Assembly: GCA_003416985.1 (NCBI GenBank)
Contig: QVIN01000012.1
Location: forward strand, 124,001-188,000
DNA: 64,000 nucleotides
Direction of reading: 5' to 3'
DNA from: Duganella sp. BJB480
Lineage (GTDB): Bacteria > Pseudomonadota > Gammaproteobacteria > Burkholderiales > Burkholderiaceae_D
Under the pieces are notes generated by a model, which saw only the letters and a program-made list of their open reading frames with translations, ran no database searches and was not told the origin of the DNA. Both the position numbers and the translations under genes were made by a program. Below are positions 33,328-42,122 of this stretch, in pieces (positions within the stretch are counted from its first letter, which is position 1; the number at the start of each line of letters is the position of its first letter).

Positions 33328-34482
33328 CTAGCCCAGCAAGGGCAGGGAGGTGTCGGGCAGGCCGATGCCGGGGAGCGACAGCGGCTCGAAGGCGTTGCGC
33401 GACAGGTTGAAGTTCTGCTTGAATTCGCCCGGCTTGATCTGGCTGGTGACGCTGCGCACGAAATACAGGCCGTCGTGCGACAGGCCGGCGCCGCGCACCT
33501 CGACCAGGCGGCGCGGCTTGAGCACACGACCGTAGCGCACCACGTTGAGCGCGCCCGAGCCGCTGATCACCTCGGCCGAGCGGGCCGCGTGGGCCAGCCC
33601 GACCATGATGGCCTGCGCCGGGTTGTAGTGGGCCACGCCGCTGAGCGGTTCCACCCGCAGCGGGATCGGCGAGCGCCGGCCCAGCGGCGGCGACAGCGGA
33701 TTGACGTCCGGAATCGGGATCGGGATCGGCACCGGCAATTCCTCCGGACGGATCAGCAGCAGGTGCAGCGTCTTGGAAAAACCGTCGAAGGTGAAGCTGA
33801 GGTTGTCGACATTGCTGGCGGCGTCGCTGTTGGCGATCAGCGCAGCCTGCGGGGCGCCGGTCTTGATTTCCGGCCCCCAGTAGGCGATGGACTGGCCCGG
33901 CTGCGGTCCCGGTTCGATGTAGAACACGTAGCCGACGCTCTTGGCCACGTGGTTCAGGTATTGCAGGTCGGTGCCGATGTGGCTGGGGATGCGCGAGGTC
34001 GGTATCGGGATGTCGATGTTCACGCTGGGGATGATCAGCGGGATCATGCCCAGCGGGATGTACTTGGCCAGGATCAGGGCGACGCGGCCCTCGATGGGCA
34101 TCGCCGGGTACTTGATCAGCCAGCTCAGGTCGACCGTGTCGAGCATGCGCGACAGGTCCTCGCCGGTGACGTTCAGGCGCGACTGGCCGGGGTCGTTGGA
34201 GACGGCCACCTCGTGGCGCGTGATGACGCCGTCCATCAGCACCTGCGGCGTGCCGTTGAGCGTGGCGTACAGCACCATGCGGCGCGGCGGATCGAAGAAG
34301 CCGTCCTCGAAGCGGCGCCGTATCGGCGAGCCCTTGCCGAAGGCGAAGCTGAGCGAGAAGCCGCTGCGCCCCTCGGTCACCTGGGTGACCTGGGCCGACA
34401 GCAGGCTCTGGGCCACGTCCAGCGGCACCGGCTCCGGGTTGAGCATGCCGGCCATCAGCGAGAACTGTATTCCGCGTAACAT
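33328..34482 (-). CDS. Baseplate hub protein, gpD-like (Afp8 N-terminal half)
   Basis: A 384-residue hub protein related to phage late-control gpD and the N-terminal part of VgrG/Afp8. Seen: SLSFAFGKGSPIRRRF, DGVITRHEVAVSNDPGQSRLNVTGEDLSRMLD, IGTDLQYLNHVAKSVGYVFYIEPGP and a C-terminal GLSHDGLYFVRSVTSQIKPGEFKQNFNLSR. These match the beta-barrel hub modules that sit between tube and spike. A proline-rich segment with alternating Pro-Ile (PVPIPIPIPDVN) is unusual. It starts at 34482 with MLRGIQFSLM; an upstream in-frame ATG lies inside the previous gene. Confidence 0.83.
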   Translation of the reverse strand: MLRGIQFSLMAGMLNPEPVPLDVAQSLLSAQVTQVTEGRSGFSLSFAFGKGSPIRRRFEDGFFDPPRRMVLYATLNGTPQVLMDGVITRHEVAVSNDPGQSRLNVTGEDLSRMLDTVDLSWLIKYPAMPIEGRVALILAKYIPLGMIPLIIPSVNIDIPIPTSRIPSHIGTDLQYLNHVAKSVGYVFYIEPGPQPGQSIAYWGPEIKTGAPQAALIANSDAASNVDNLSFTFDGFSKTLHLLLIRPEELPVPIPIPIPDVNPLSPPLGRRSPIPLRVEPLSGVAHYNPAQAIMVGLAHAARSAEVISGSGALNVVRYGRVLKPRRLVEVRGAGLSHDGLYFVRSVTSQIKPGEFKQNFNLSRNAFEPLSLPGIGLPDTSLPLLG

Positions 34483-34493
34483 GCGTCCCCCTG

Positions 34494-34853
34494 TCAGCGG
34501 TGCGGCGCCGGCGTGCCTTCGGCGAAGGTGATCAGCAGGCGGCGGCCGAGGCGTTGCGTGAGTTCGTCCGGCTGCAGCGCGCGGTTGGCGTCGGCGATGC
34601 GCCACCACAGCGTGGCTTCGCCGAACTGCACGGCGGCGATGTTGTCCAATCGGTCCTGGTCGTTGACGGCCACCACGCCGGCGGCCGACAACGCTTCCGG
34701 CCCCGGCACGAGGCGGCGCTCGACGTATGTGTGCTCGACGCCGTCGTCGTCGGTCCAGATCAGCAGCGGCAGGCCGCGATAGCGGCTCAGCTCGTCGAAG
34801 ACTTCGGTGCGCAGGTCTTGCAGCGACGGCACCAGGGTGCGCGGATCTATCAT
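34494..34853 (-). CDS. LysM/tail-X-like small hub protein (Afp7 C-terminal half)
   Basis: A 119-residue protein. The C-terminal part (VAVNDQDRLDNIAAVQFGEATLWWRIADANRA, then LGRRLLITF) has the LysM/gpX pattern of tail proteins that stack on the hub. The upstream neighbour encodes the CIS tube-like domain that in Afp7 is fused to a LysM, so Afp7 appears to be split into two genes here. The start overlaps the neighbour's stop by one base (TGATG). Confidence 0.78.
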   Translation of the reverse strand: MIDPRTLVPSLQDLRTEVFDELSRYRGLPLLIWTDDDGVEHTYVERRLVPGPEALSAAGVVAVNDQDRLDNIAAVQFGEATLWWRIADANRALQPDELTQRLGRRLLITFAEGTPAPHR

Positions 34854-35509
34854 CACAGTCCTTTCACGCCGAGTTGATCGAGCGAACCGGCCACCGCCCG
34901 CAGCGCCAGCGCTTCCTTGTTCTTCAGATAGCTCATGTATAGCGCCGCGCCCGGGTGGTCGATGCCGAAGTCGTTCACCGACAGCACGCGCAGCGCCAGC
35001 GTGACGCGCGCGCGGGTGGGGTTGAGGCTGATGTCGAAGGCTTCCTCGGTGACGGAAAACTCGGTCACCCGCACCGGCACCACGCGCTGCGCGCTCCACA
35101 CGAACAGCGCCAGCGGCGACTCCATCGGCGCGATTTCGATGGCGCCCTGGGTCATCAGGGCGTCGGCGGCGTCGACCTGGGCGCTGGTCGGGGTGACCAG
35201 CGCCTCCAGCGCGGCCAGTTGCGGGAAGATGCCGACTTCGACGGCGGTCTTGTTCGCGTCGGGGAACTCCAGCTGGTCGGTGGCGTCGATCTCCGCTTCC
35301 AGCCGGAAGGTTTCCACCGGCGGGCCCTTGAAGCGCAGCGGTTCGGTGCGGTCGCCGGTATCGCCGCCGACCGATTGCACTTGCAGGGTGCGGTTCAGGT
35401 GGTCGGGCGTGTATTGCAGCACGATCACGCGGCCGGCGCGCCGGGTCAGGGCATCGATCATGACGATGCCGCACTTGAGCGTGTACGGGGTGCGGGGATA
35501 GGTGCTCAT
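34853..35509 (-). CDS. CIS tube-initiator protein (Afp7 N-terminal domain-like)
   Basis: A 218-residue protein of the contractile-injection-system tube family (Afp7 N-terminal type), thought to adapt the inner tube to the hub. Features: VIVLQYTPDHLNRTLQVQSVGG near 28-50, PVETFRLEAEIDATDQLE, PLALFVWSAQRVVPVRVTEFSVTEEAFD, and LNPTRARVTLALRVLSVNDFG, a tube-like beta pattern. It overlaps the DUF4157 gene stop by 4 nt and precedes the LysM-like gene. Confidence 0.84.
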   Translation of the reverse strand: MSTYPRTPYTLKCGIVMIDALTRRAGRVIVLQYTPDHLNRTLQVQSVGGDTGDRTEPLRFKGPPVETFRLEAEIDATDQLEFPDANKTAVEVGIFPQLAALEALVTPTSAQVDAADALMTQGAIEIAPMESPLALFVWSAQRVVPVRVTEFSVTEEAFDISLNPTRARVTLALRVLSVNDFGIDHPGAALYMSYLKNKEALALRAVAGSLDQLGVKGL

Positions 35510-38289
35510 AGGAAGCCCTTGAAGGTGGCGTGGACGTTCTTGGGCAGGATGAAGGGGCGCTTGCCGGGCGGCGCGATGTCCCAGCGGGCGTCGTTGACGC
35601 CCTCCAGCTTGAAGGTGACGGCCTTGCGGGTGATGGTCTTGCCCTTTTCCTTGCTGGTCTCGCTGGCGACGTTGCGCTCCTTGATGACGAATTTGAGCTT
35701 GAAGGTGTAGATGCCCTTGTCCTCGGCAAAGAAGGCCAGCGTCATCATCACGGATTCGCCGACGGTGGCGTTGTGCACGTCGAAGTTGCTGAAATTGACG
35801 AACCAGAAGTCGCGCGCGGTGTTGGTTTCGTCGGTCGAGACGCGGTATTTGGTGACTTCGCCGCCCTTGGCGCCGGGCTGGCCGGTGCCCTTGCTGCCCG
35901 CGCCCTCGGTGCCTTTGCCCGATGTGCCGGGCTTGCCTTCGCCCTTGCCCTCGGTCTCGCTTTTGCCGCCGCCCTGGTCCGTGCCTTGCTGCTTGGGCGG
36001 GGTCTTGGGCTTTTTCGCCAGCGCCGTCAGCACGCTCTTGCGCAGCTCCTCCGGCGTGACCTTGGCCGGCTTCCAGTTCAGCGTTTTCAGGTAGGCGATA
36101 TCTTCCTCGCTGATGCCCTGGGTGGCGGCCAGCACCTTCTGGATCCAGGTGGAGGCCGGCACGGTGTACTGGCCCTCGGGCGAGTTGTCGGCGATCGCCC
36201 GCAGCAGCGCCTGCTGCGCGGGGCTGGACTTGTCGATCAATTCGCGGATGATGCGGGCCTGCGCCAGCGCGGCGTCCAGCTGGTCGTGGGTGATGGGCTT
36301 GCCCTTGAGACCGAATACGGCCATTTCCTTCTCGGTCAGCAGGTCGGAGCCCTGCTTTTGCGTGCCCTGGCCGCTGGTGCCACCGGGCTGGCCGGTGGTG
36401 GAGGTGCCGCCAGCGGCGCCCTTGGCGTCGCCGGGCTGGCTGCCGGCTTGGCCCTGGCCGGTGCCGGGGCCGCCGGTCTTGGGTGCGCCGCCCGGTCCTT
36501 CGGACTTGGTGCCGCTTCCTGTGCCGGTGCCCGTACCCGTGCCGGTCTTGTCTCCGGTCGCGGTGGCGCCCGTCGCCGTGCCGCTTGTGCCGGTCGCCGT
36601 GCCGGTGGCCCCGGTCGTGCCCTTGCCCTCCGACGATCCGCTGTCGGCGGGTGGCGCGGTCTTTTTGCCGCCGGCTGTGCCGCTGGCGTCCTCGACATTG
36701 CCGGTGCCGGCCGTGCCGGTGGCGGTCACGTCGCTGTTTTTGACGGAGCCGGCGCCGGCCACGCCAGCGGCCTTGACGTCGGTGCCGGTCGAGGTACCGA
36801 CGCCCGCCGCGCCAGCCGCCTTGGACGTGGTGTCATTGCTGTAGCCGGCGCCGGCTGTGCCCGCGCCGGTGCTGGTGGTGTCGACCGAGGCGCCGGCGCC
36901 CACGCTGGCCACCGACTGGCCTGAACTGGTGACCGCCGCGCCCGCCGACGCATTACCAGCGCCGATAGAGCTTGACGCGATGCTGACGCCGACCCCGGCA
37001 TTGCCGGCGCCGAGGCCGGACGAATAGATCGACACGCCGATGCCCGCGCTGTACATGCTGGTGCTGGTGCTGCCGATCGAGATGCCGAAGCCCTTGTTGG
37101 TGGTCTTGGTGGCCTTGTCTTCTCCCTCCTTGGCGTCGCCGACGCAGCGGCACTTCTTCCTGAGCTCGTTGCTGAACGGTGGCGTGCAAAGGTACATGTA
37201 CAAGCCCCTGGCGGGCGGCAGAACGCCCAGCCATTGCCGGCAGGTGATGGCCAACGGATCGAGGAAGGGCAGCGGCGGCGGTGGCGGCAGTGTCATCCGG
37301 GTGAGGGTCAGCCCGGGATTCACGCCGATATAGCGTTCTTTGAGAATGTTTTCGTAGAGTTGAAGCTTGGCTTCGCCTTCAATCAGGCCCTCGGAGTTGA
37401 ACGGTTTGATTTCACCGAGCGCGAAGCCAGTGGGTGTGGCCATGATCAGGTCGGGCACCAGCTTTTTAAATACACCCTTGGCCTTCTTCAGCGCCTTGCT
37501 CAAGCCTTTGACCTTCTTGGGATCGAGCGCCAGGAACGGCGCCTTCTTCTTGGTCTGGACGACGAAATTGGGTATCAGGAAGCGGTACATGGCTTGCATG
37601 GCGGTCTGGATCTGCGTGTGGGCGTCGGTGCCGACCTGCCGCACGTTGCCCCGGTAGCAGATCCCGCAGCCGCCGGCCGCGTCGCCGTACGTGAGCGGCG
37701 CCTTGGCCACGCCGGTCGCGGACTGCTTGGCCGGCACGTTCACCTTCCAGCCGAAGGACACGGCCTCGGCGGCAATGTCGGCCTGGTCCTCGTTCGCCGC
37801 GTCGTCCTGCATCGTGACTTCGCCGTCGGGCGAGCGTTGCAGCGGTCCCTTGGTGCCGCCTTGCTGGACCACGTGGGTCAATTCGTGGGCCAGCAGCATT
37901 TGTCCGTCCGGATCGCCCGGCTGGTAGCGCCCGCCGGCGAAGGCGACGTGATTGCCGACCGTGTAGGCCGACGCGTGAATCGCGCTGGCCGAAGCGTTGG
38001 CCTCGCTGTCGGCGTGGATGCGGACGTGCGAGAAGTCGTGGCCGAAGCGCGATTCCATCAAGCCTTTGGTGGCGGTGTCCAGGCCTTGGCCCGGGCTGTC
38101 GAGCACACGGCCAACGCTGGCCGGCGCGCCGCCCGGGGCCGCCGCGTTGCTGGAGGCGCGCGCCAAGTTGCCGGATGCGCTGCAGCGCTCGCAGCTGCCG
38201 CCTTGCTCAGCGCAAGAGCATTTGCGCTGCAGCAGCGCCGGCGGGGCCGGATTGGCGCCGGAGCGGGAGGATTGCTGGGCGGCGAACAT
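35506..38289 (-). CDS. DUF4157 eCIS-associated protein, effector candidate
   Basis: A 927-residue multidomain protein. Residues 1-40 hold a CxC...CxxC cluster (KCSC, CERC). Residues ~60-145 are DUF4157, with HELTHVVQQGG (H135, E136, H139), a zincin-like motif known as a marker of eCIS-associated toxins. Residues ~205-320 form a separate domain with VPD (D280), GEIK (E293, K295) and a following Gln/Tyr helix, which fits a PD-(D/E)XK nuclease core. Residues 404-531 are eight 16-residue tandem repeats, followed by a Thr-Gly-rich linker to about 648. Residues ~650-790 are a helical and Lys/Gly-rich segment; the last ~130 residues are beta-rich and unknown. It lies among tube and hub genes, so loading into the tube as cargo is plausible. 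An unusual structural protein is the alternative. Confidence 0.85.
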   Translation of the reverse strand: MFAAQQSSRSGANPAPPALLQRKCSCAEQGGSCERCSASGNLARASSNAAAPGGAPASVGRVLDSPGQGLDTATKGLMESRFGHDFSHVRIHADSEANASASAIHASAYTVGNHVAFAGGRYQPGDPDGQMLLAHELTHVVQQGGTKGPLQRSPDGEVTMQDDAANEDQADIAAEAVSFGWKVNVPAKQSATGVAKAPLTYGDAAGGCGICYRGNVRQVGTDAHTQIQTAMQAMYRFLIPNFVVQTKKKAPFLALDPKKVKGLSKALKKAKGVFKKLVPDLIMATPTGFALGEIKPFNSEGLIEGEAKLQLYENILKERYIGVNPGLTLTRMTLPPPPPLPFLDPLAITCRQWLGVLPPARGLYMYLCTPPFSNELRKKCRCVGDAKEGEDKATKTTNKGFGISIGSTSTSMYSAGIGVSIYSSGLGAGNAGVGVSIASSSIGAGNASAGAAVTSSGQSVASVGAGASVDTTSTGAGTAGAGYSNDTTSKAAGAAGVGTSTGTDVKAAGVAGAGSVKNSDVTATGTAGTGNVEDASGTAGGKKTAPPADSGSSEGKGTTGATGTATGTSGTATGATATGDKTGTGTGTGTGSGTKSEGPGGAPKTGGPGTGQGQAGSQPGDAKGAAGGTSTTGQPGGTSGQGTQKQGSDLLTEKEMAVFGLKGKPITHDQLDAALAQARIIRELIDKSSPAQQALLRAIADNSPEGQYTVPASTWIQKVLAATQGISEEDIAYLKTLNWKPAKVTPEELRKSVLTALAKKPKTPPKQQGTDQGGGKSETEGKGEGKPGTSGKGTEGAGSKGTGQPGAKGGEVTKYRVSTDETNTARDFWFVNFSNFDVHNATVGESVMMTLAFFAEDKGIYTFKLKFVIKERNVASETSKEKGKTITRKAVTFKLEGVNDARWDIAPPGKRPFILPKNVHATFKGFL
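36697..37080 (-). repeat. Eight tandem 48-bp units (16-residue repeats) in the DUF4157 gene
   Basis: Residues 404-531 of the DUF4157 protein divide into eight units of exactly 16 residues, for example SIYSSGLGAGNAGVGV, SIASSSIGAGNASAGA and SVDTTSTGAGTAGAGY. The first half of each unit is rich in Ser/Thr, and the second half shows a G-A-G-x-A-G-x-G-like pattern. No length slippage is seen between units. The units have diverged, so this is an old repeat, not recent duplication. Confidence 0.75.
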
Positions 38290-38648
38290 CAGCGGCTCCT
38301 GGCAAAGGCCGGGGCCGACGTGCGGTCGCCTGTGCCGGCTGCGGGCGCCAAGGTTGCGCCAGCGCCGGCCGGAGGACGCAGGGCCGCTCCAGCGCCGGCT
38401 GTTGGAGACAGGGCGGCACCCAGCGCCTGTCCCAGCGAATGGCCGAGCGGCGCCGTGGCGTGCGACAGGTCGATCCGCAGATGGTGAGCGGGCGACGGCG
38501 AGCTGCCGCCGGAAGTCATCCCGGCCCAGCCGGCGCGCAAGGCGCTGGTCAGCTGGGTTTGCAGGGCGCGCTCCAGTTGCAGGCGTTCAAGCGGCGACAG
38601 CGTCATGCCGTGCAAGGTCAAGCCGTCGATGACGCAGCGGATTTTCAT
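38289..38648 (-). CDS. Small eCIS-cluster protein, function unknown
   Basis: A 119-residue protein that I do not recognise. The N-terminal ~70 residues (MKIRCVIDGLTLHGMTLSPLERLQLERALQ, HHLRIDLSHATAPLG) look folded and mixed alpha/beta; the C-terminal 45 residues are low-complexity Ala/Gly/Pro. It is tightly linked on both sides: ATGA overlap with the ATPase gene, 1-nt overlap with the DUF4157 gene. A chaperone or adaptor for the DUF4157 protein is possible from position alone. Confidence 0.6.
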   Translation of the reverse strand: MKIRCVIDGLTLHGMTLSPLERLQLERALQTQLTSALRAGWAGMTSGGSSPSPAHHLRIDLSHATAPLGHSLGQALGAALSPTAGAGAALRPPAGAGATLAPAAGTGDRTSAPAFARSR

Positions 38649-40798
38649 GCCGGCACCTCCACAGGCGGCCGGGTTTGCGTCGCCTTGTTCGCCGCAGTCC
38701 AGGCGAACTCGTTTTCGGCGACCGGGCGGCCGATCTTCAGCAATTCCCAGCGGATGGCGTCCAGGATGTGTGGCATGCCGATGTCGGCGTGGGCGGCGGC
38801 GGCGTTGTGGGCGGCCGCCAGCGCCGCGTTGAAGATCGCGCCGCCGGTCATCGCGAAGCGGGCCAGGCGGTCCAGGTCCAGTTGCGCGCTGTCGAGGCGG
38901 CTGGGGTCGGGGAAGACCCTGGACCAGATCTCCTTGCGTTCGGCCACGCCGGGGAAGGGGAAGCCGATGATGAACCGCAGCCGCCGCATGAAGGCGTGAT
39001 CGAGCGCGTGCTTCATATTGGTGGCCAGCAGCGTCACGCCGGGGAACTGTTCCATGCGCGTGAGCAGGTAGTTGATGTCGATGTTGGCGTAGCGGTCGTG
39101 GCTGTCCTTGACCTCGCTGCGCTTGCCGAACACCGCGTCGGCCTCGTCGAACAGCAGCACGGCGCCGCCGCCCTCGGCCGCGTCGAACACCCGGCGCAGG
39201 TTCTTGGAGGTCTCGCCGATGTATTTGCTGACCACGGCCGACAGATCGACCCGGAACAACGCCAGCGACAAGGCATGCGCCACCGCCTCGGCCGCCATGG
39301 TCTTGCCGGTGCCGCTCTCGCCGTGCAATAGGGCGGCCATGCCCAGGCCCCGGTTGGCGTGCGCCGCGAAGCCGTAATCGTTGAGCACGGCGATACGCTG
39401 GCCGGCGTGTTCGACCAGCCGGCGCAACTGCTGTTTTTCGTGCGGCGGCAGGGCGATATCGTCCAGCGCGGCGCGCACAGTGATGCGCTGCGCCAGGCCG
39501 TCCAGCGCGCCGGCGGTGTGCTCGACGCAGGCGTTCCAGGCCGCCAGCACCGGCGGCTCGAGGTTGGCGGCCGGGGCCACGCCCGCCGCGAGGCCGGCGA
39601 TGCGCGAGGCCGACAGCTGGAATTCATTGGCCAACCTGGTCAGCGCCGACTCGTCGGGAACGGCGATGCCGCGCGCCATCAATGCCTGGTGCCATAGGGT
39701 GGCGCGCTCGGTCGCGAGCGGCGGTTCGACCAGCACGACCCCGGTGCTGCTCCAGGTCGCGTCGGCACAGCGGGTGTCGACGAAGACGGCGCCTGGCAGC
39801 CGCTGCAGCAGCCGGGTGGGCAACGGTTGCGGCTTGTCGCCATCGTCATGGTCCGCGTGTGTTTCCGCATCCTCGATCAACAAGGTCAGCGGCAGCAGCC
39901 TGGTTTCGCGCTGCCACAGGTGCAGGAAGCGTTCCATGTCCTGCGGCTGCGCGGGCAGGGCGCTTGCCGGCAATGCCATCAGTCGGCGCCCCGCCGAGGC
40001 GGCGGCCGTGGCCAGCACGTCGCGCTTGGAACTGGTGTCGGCGCCCAGCAATTGGACAATACCGCTGCCGCCGTCCGGCGCCAGCCAGTACGACAGCTGT
40101 TGCGCCACCTGCTGCTGTTGCGGCGGCAGCTGCGCGGGCGGGATGACGGGCGTCACCAGCGCCTCGATGCGTTCGTCCAGGTAGTTGAGGCCTTTGATGT
40201 AGGCGGCGATCCGTTCGTCGATCCGCAGCGGCGCGGCCAGTAGCGAGTCGGCGCCGGATTGGTGGACTTCCAGCAGCTGCATGGCGCGCAGGGGGCGCTC
40301 CGGCGCCATCGCGTCCCAGCCGGCGGTTTGAAACAGGCTCATGCCAAGTGCGAAGGTGGGCGAGCGCCGGTACGGATCGCCTTGCGCGGAGGCGATCAGG
40401 GCTGGCATGTCGGGATCGAGTTCCGGCGCGGCCGCCAGCAGCAGCATGTCCCGCTCGAAGGGGTTCAGGCCCATGCCGTTGGCCAGCGACACCAGTGCGG
40501 GAGATGGCGTCGCTGCGGCGGCGTTCTCGAAGGCCAGGCGGGCTTCGGCGAGCCCGCCGGCGCTGGCGGGCTCCGCTTGCGGGGTGTCCGCGGCCGGTGG
40601 CAGTTCCTGTTGAACTTGGGCCTTGCGCCGCCAGGGCCAGCGTGCCTCCTGTTCCACGACCGGCGGCTTGTGGGTCAATGGCGGCAGGCCCGGTGCGAGC
40701 CGCCGTTCTTCGGCCGAGAGGCAAGCGCGCAGCCAAGCCAGTCCGGCCTCGATGCAGGCTTGGTTGTTGCGGGCGAAATCGGCGTCGTCGGCAGGCAT
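38645..40798 (-). CDS. AAA+ ATPase of the eCIS (Afp15-like)
   Basis: A 717-residue ATPase. Walker A is GESGTGKT (493-500), Walker B is VLLFDEAD (547-554), and sensor and Arg-finger regions follow (LLATNMKH, MRRLRFIIGFPFP). The N-terminal ~440 residues contain a winged or degenerate second AAA-like region (LLLAAAPELDPDMPALI, LLIEDAETHADHDDG). AAA+ proteins of this type are a standard part of eCIS loci and are needed for particle assembly in Afp/PVC. It starts at 40798, 4 nt after the DUF4255 stop. Confidence 0.92.
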   Translation of the reverse strand: MPADDADFARNNQACIEAGLAWLRACLSAEERRLAPGLPPLTHKPPVVEQEARWPWRRKAQVQQELPPAADTPQAEPASAGGLAEARLAFENAAAATPSPALVSLANGMGLNPFERDMLLLAAAPELDPDMPALIASAQGDPYRRSPTFALGMSLFQTAGWDAMAPERPLRAMQLLEVHQSGADSLLAAPLRIDERIAAYIKGLNYLDERIEALVTPVIPPAQLPPQQQQVAQQLSYWLAPDGGSGIVQLLGADTSSKRDVLATAAASAGRRLMALPASALPAQPQDMERFLHLWQRETRLLPLTLLIEDAETHADHDDGDKPQPLPTRLLQRLPGAVFVDTRCADATWSSTGVVLVEPPLATERATLWHQALMARGIAVPDESALTRLANEFQLSASRIAGLAAGVAPAANLEPPVLAAWNACVEHTAGALDGLAQRITVRAALDDIALPPHEKQQLRRLVEHAGQRIAVLNDYGFAAHANRGLGMAALLHGESGTGKTMAAEAVAHALSLALFRVDLSAVVSKYIGETSKNLRRVFDAAEGGGAVLLFDEADAVFGKRSEVKDSHDRYANIDINYLLTRMEQFPGVTLLATNMKHALDHAFMRRLRFIIGFPFPGVAERKEIWSRVFPDPSRLDSAQLDLDRLARFAMTGGAIFNAALAAAHNAAAAHADIGMPHILDAIRWELLKIGRPVAENEFAWTAANKATQTRPPVEVPA

Positions 40799-40802
40799 GG
40801 CG

Positions 40803-42122
40803 CTACCCCGGTACGGTGATGGATTGCAGTGGATCGAAGCTGGGCGGCTGCGCGCCGAGGTCGCGTACCAGGATGCTGTCGACGCCGTCCACGCGCAGCG
40901 CCACCGGCAGCGGCGTTTCCGATGCGGCCAACCCGGCCAGCGTGACGGTGATCTGCGCGGACTTGGCCGCCACCGGCGCCGGCCTGAACGGTTCTCCGCC
41001 GACAAAGATGTCGATCCGCTGTCCCGGCCAGATTTGAGGGAACACATGCAGCGTGAGATCGAACGGGCCGGGCGGTGCGCTCAATGTGGGCTGCGGCGAC
41101 AGCCGGGGGGCCAGGCTGAAGCCGATTTCATTGGTCCGGCGCGTCGGCCTGCCGGCGGTTTCGATGCGCAGGGCGACCGTGTATTGGCCGGCGGGCCAGT
41201 CACTGTCGGCGGTGCCGCTGCCCGATGGCGGCAGCGCCACCAGCGCCTTCTGGGACGTGGCGCCCGCTGTCAGCGGCAGTTCGAGCGGCACCGGCAGTAA
41301 GGCGTGCTTGAATTCGGCGGTGACGGTGTCGCCGCTCAATTGGGCGCCCGCCAACGCCAGCGTGTCGCCGAGCTCGGCGGCGAGGTGGAAGCCGTCGGCG
41401 CTCACGATGGCGATCGACGTCAGCGCGGGGATGCTGGACGGCGGCACTTGCAGGTCGGGTTGGCTGTGGACGCCCTGGTCGCCGGCCCCGCGTTGCAGCA
41501 CGGGCAGCGGCGAGCGCACCGGACGGTTATGCTGGATCAGCACCGTCGAGACCTGGTACACGACCGTGGGCCGGTAGCGCGCCTGCATCGCTGTCCACAG
41601 GCGGGACAATTCGTCCGCGCTGGGGTAGTTCGGCGTGATCTTGACCAGTTCCAGCTGGTCGGCCAGGTCGATCGCGGTGCGGCCGTCGGTGTCCGGTGGA
41701 ATCAGGTTGACGTTGACCGGGTTGTTCGGACTGAGCGACCGCCGGATCGCGGCGCGCGGCAGCATCGGCATGTCGCTGAGTATCTCCATGGCGTAGCCCA
41801 GCAGGATTTCGGCGTTGAGGTCGCTGCTGCCATAGGCGGTGAGCATGTAATGCAGGTTCAGCGCCAGTGGCGCGTTGCTGAGGCGTTCGCCGCCCGGCCC
41901 CTGTGACGGCAGGCCGACGTTGCGCCAGCCCTGGTTGGGCGTGATCTGGTACAGGAACAGGTTGAGGCGGTTCTCCTCGGTCTCGCCGACGGGAATCCGG
42001 TCCGGGGGCAAAGCGCTCACCAGCAGCGAGCCGACCTGCGCCAGGTCGTTGTTGATCAGGCCGTCGTTGAGAACGTCCTTGAGGATGGCGGTGACCGCCG
42101 CCAGTGCCAGGGGGCTGCTCAT
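40803..42122 (-). CDS. DUF4255/Pvc16-type tube-cap protein
   Basis: A 439-residue protein. The N-terminal ~190 residues match the DUF4255 (Pvc16 N-terminal) family: LAAVTAILKDVLNDGL, ENRLNLFLYQITPNQGWRN, LALNLHYMLTAYG, EILLGYAMEIL. Pvc16/Afp16 caps the tail end and sets tube and sheath length. The C-terminal half carries two or more beta-sandwich-like modules (GDTLALAGAQLSGD, WPAGQYTVALRIET, LPVALRVDGVDSI), absent from short Afp16 proteins. It follows the Pro/Ala-rich gene with a 4-nt overlap. Confidence 0.86.
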   Translation of the reverse strand: MSSPLALAAVTAILKDVLNDGLINNDLAQVGSLLVSALPPDRIPVGETEENRLNLFLYQITPNQGWRNVGLPSQGPGGERLSNAPLALNLHYMLTAYGSSDLNAEILLGYAMEILSDMPMLPRAAIRRSLSPNNPVNVNLIPPDTDGRTAIDLADQLELVKITPNYPSADELSRLWTAMQARYRPTVVYQVSTVLIQHNRPVRSPLPVLQRGAGDQGVHSQPDLQVPPSSIPALTSIAIVSADGFHLAAELGDTLALAGAQLSGDTVTAEFKHALLPVPLELPLTAGATSQKALVALPPSGSGTADSDWPAGQYTVALRIETAGRPTRRTNEIGFSLAPRLSPQPTLSAPPGPFDLTLHVFPQIWPGQRIDIFVGGEPFRPAPVAAKSAQITVTLAGLAASETPLPVALRVDGVDSILVRDLGAQPPSFDPLQSITVPG

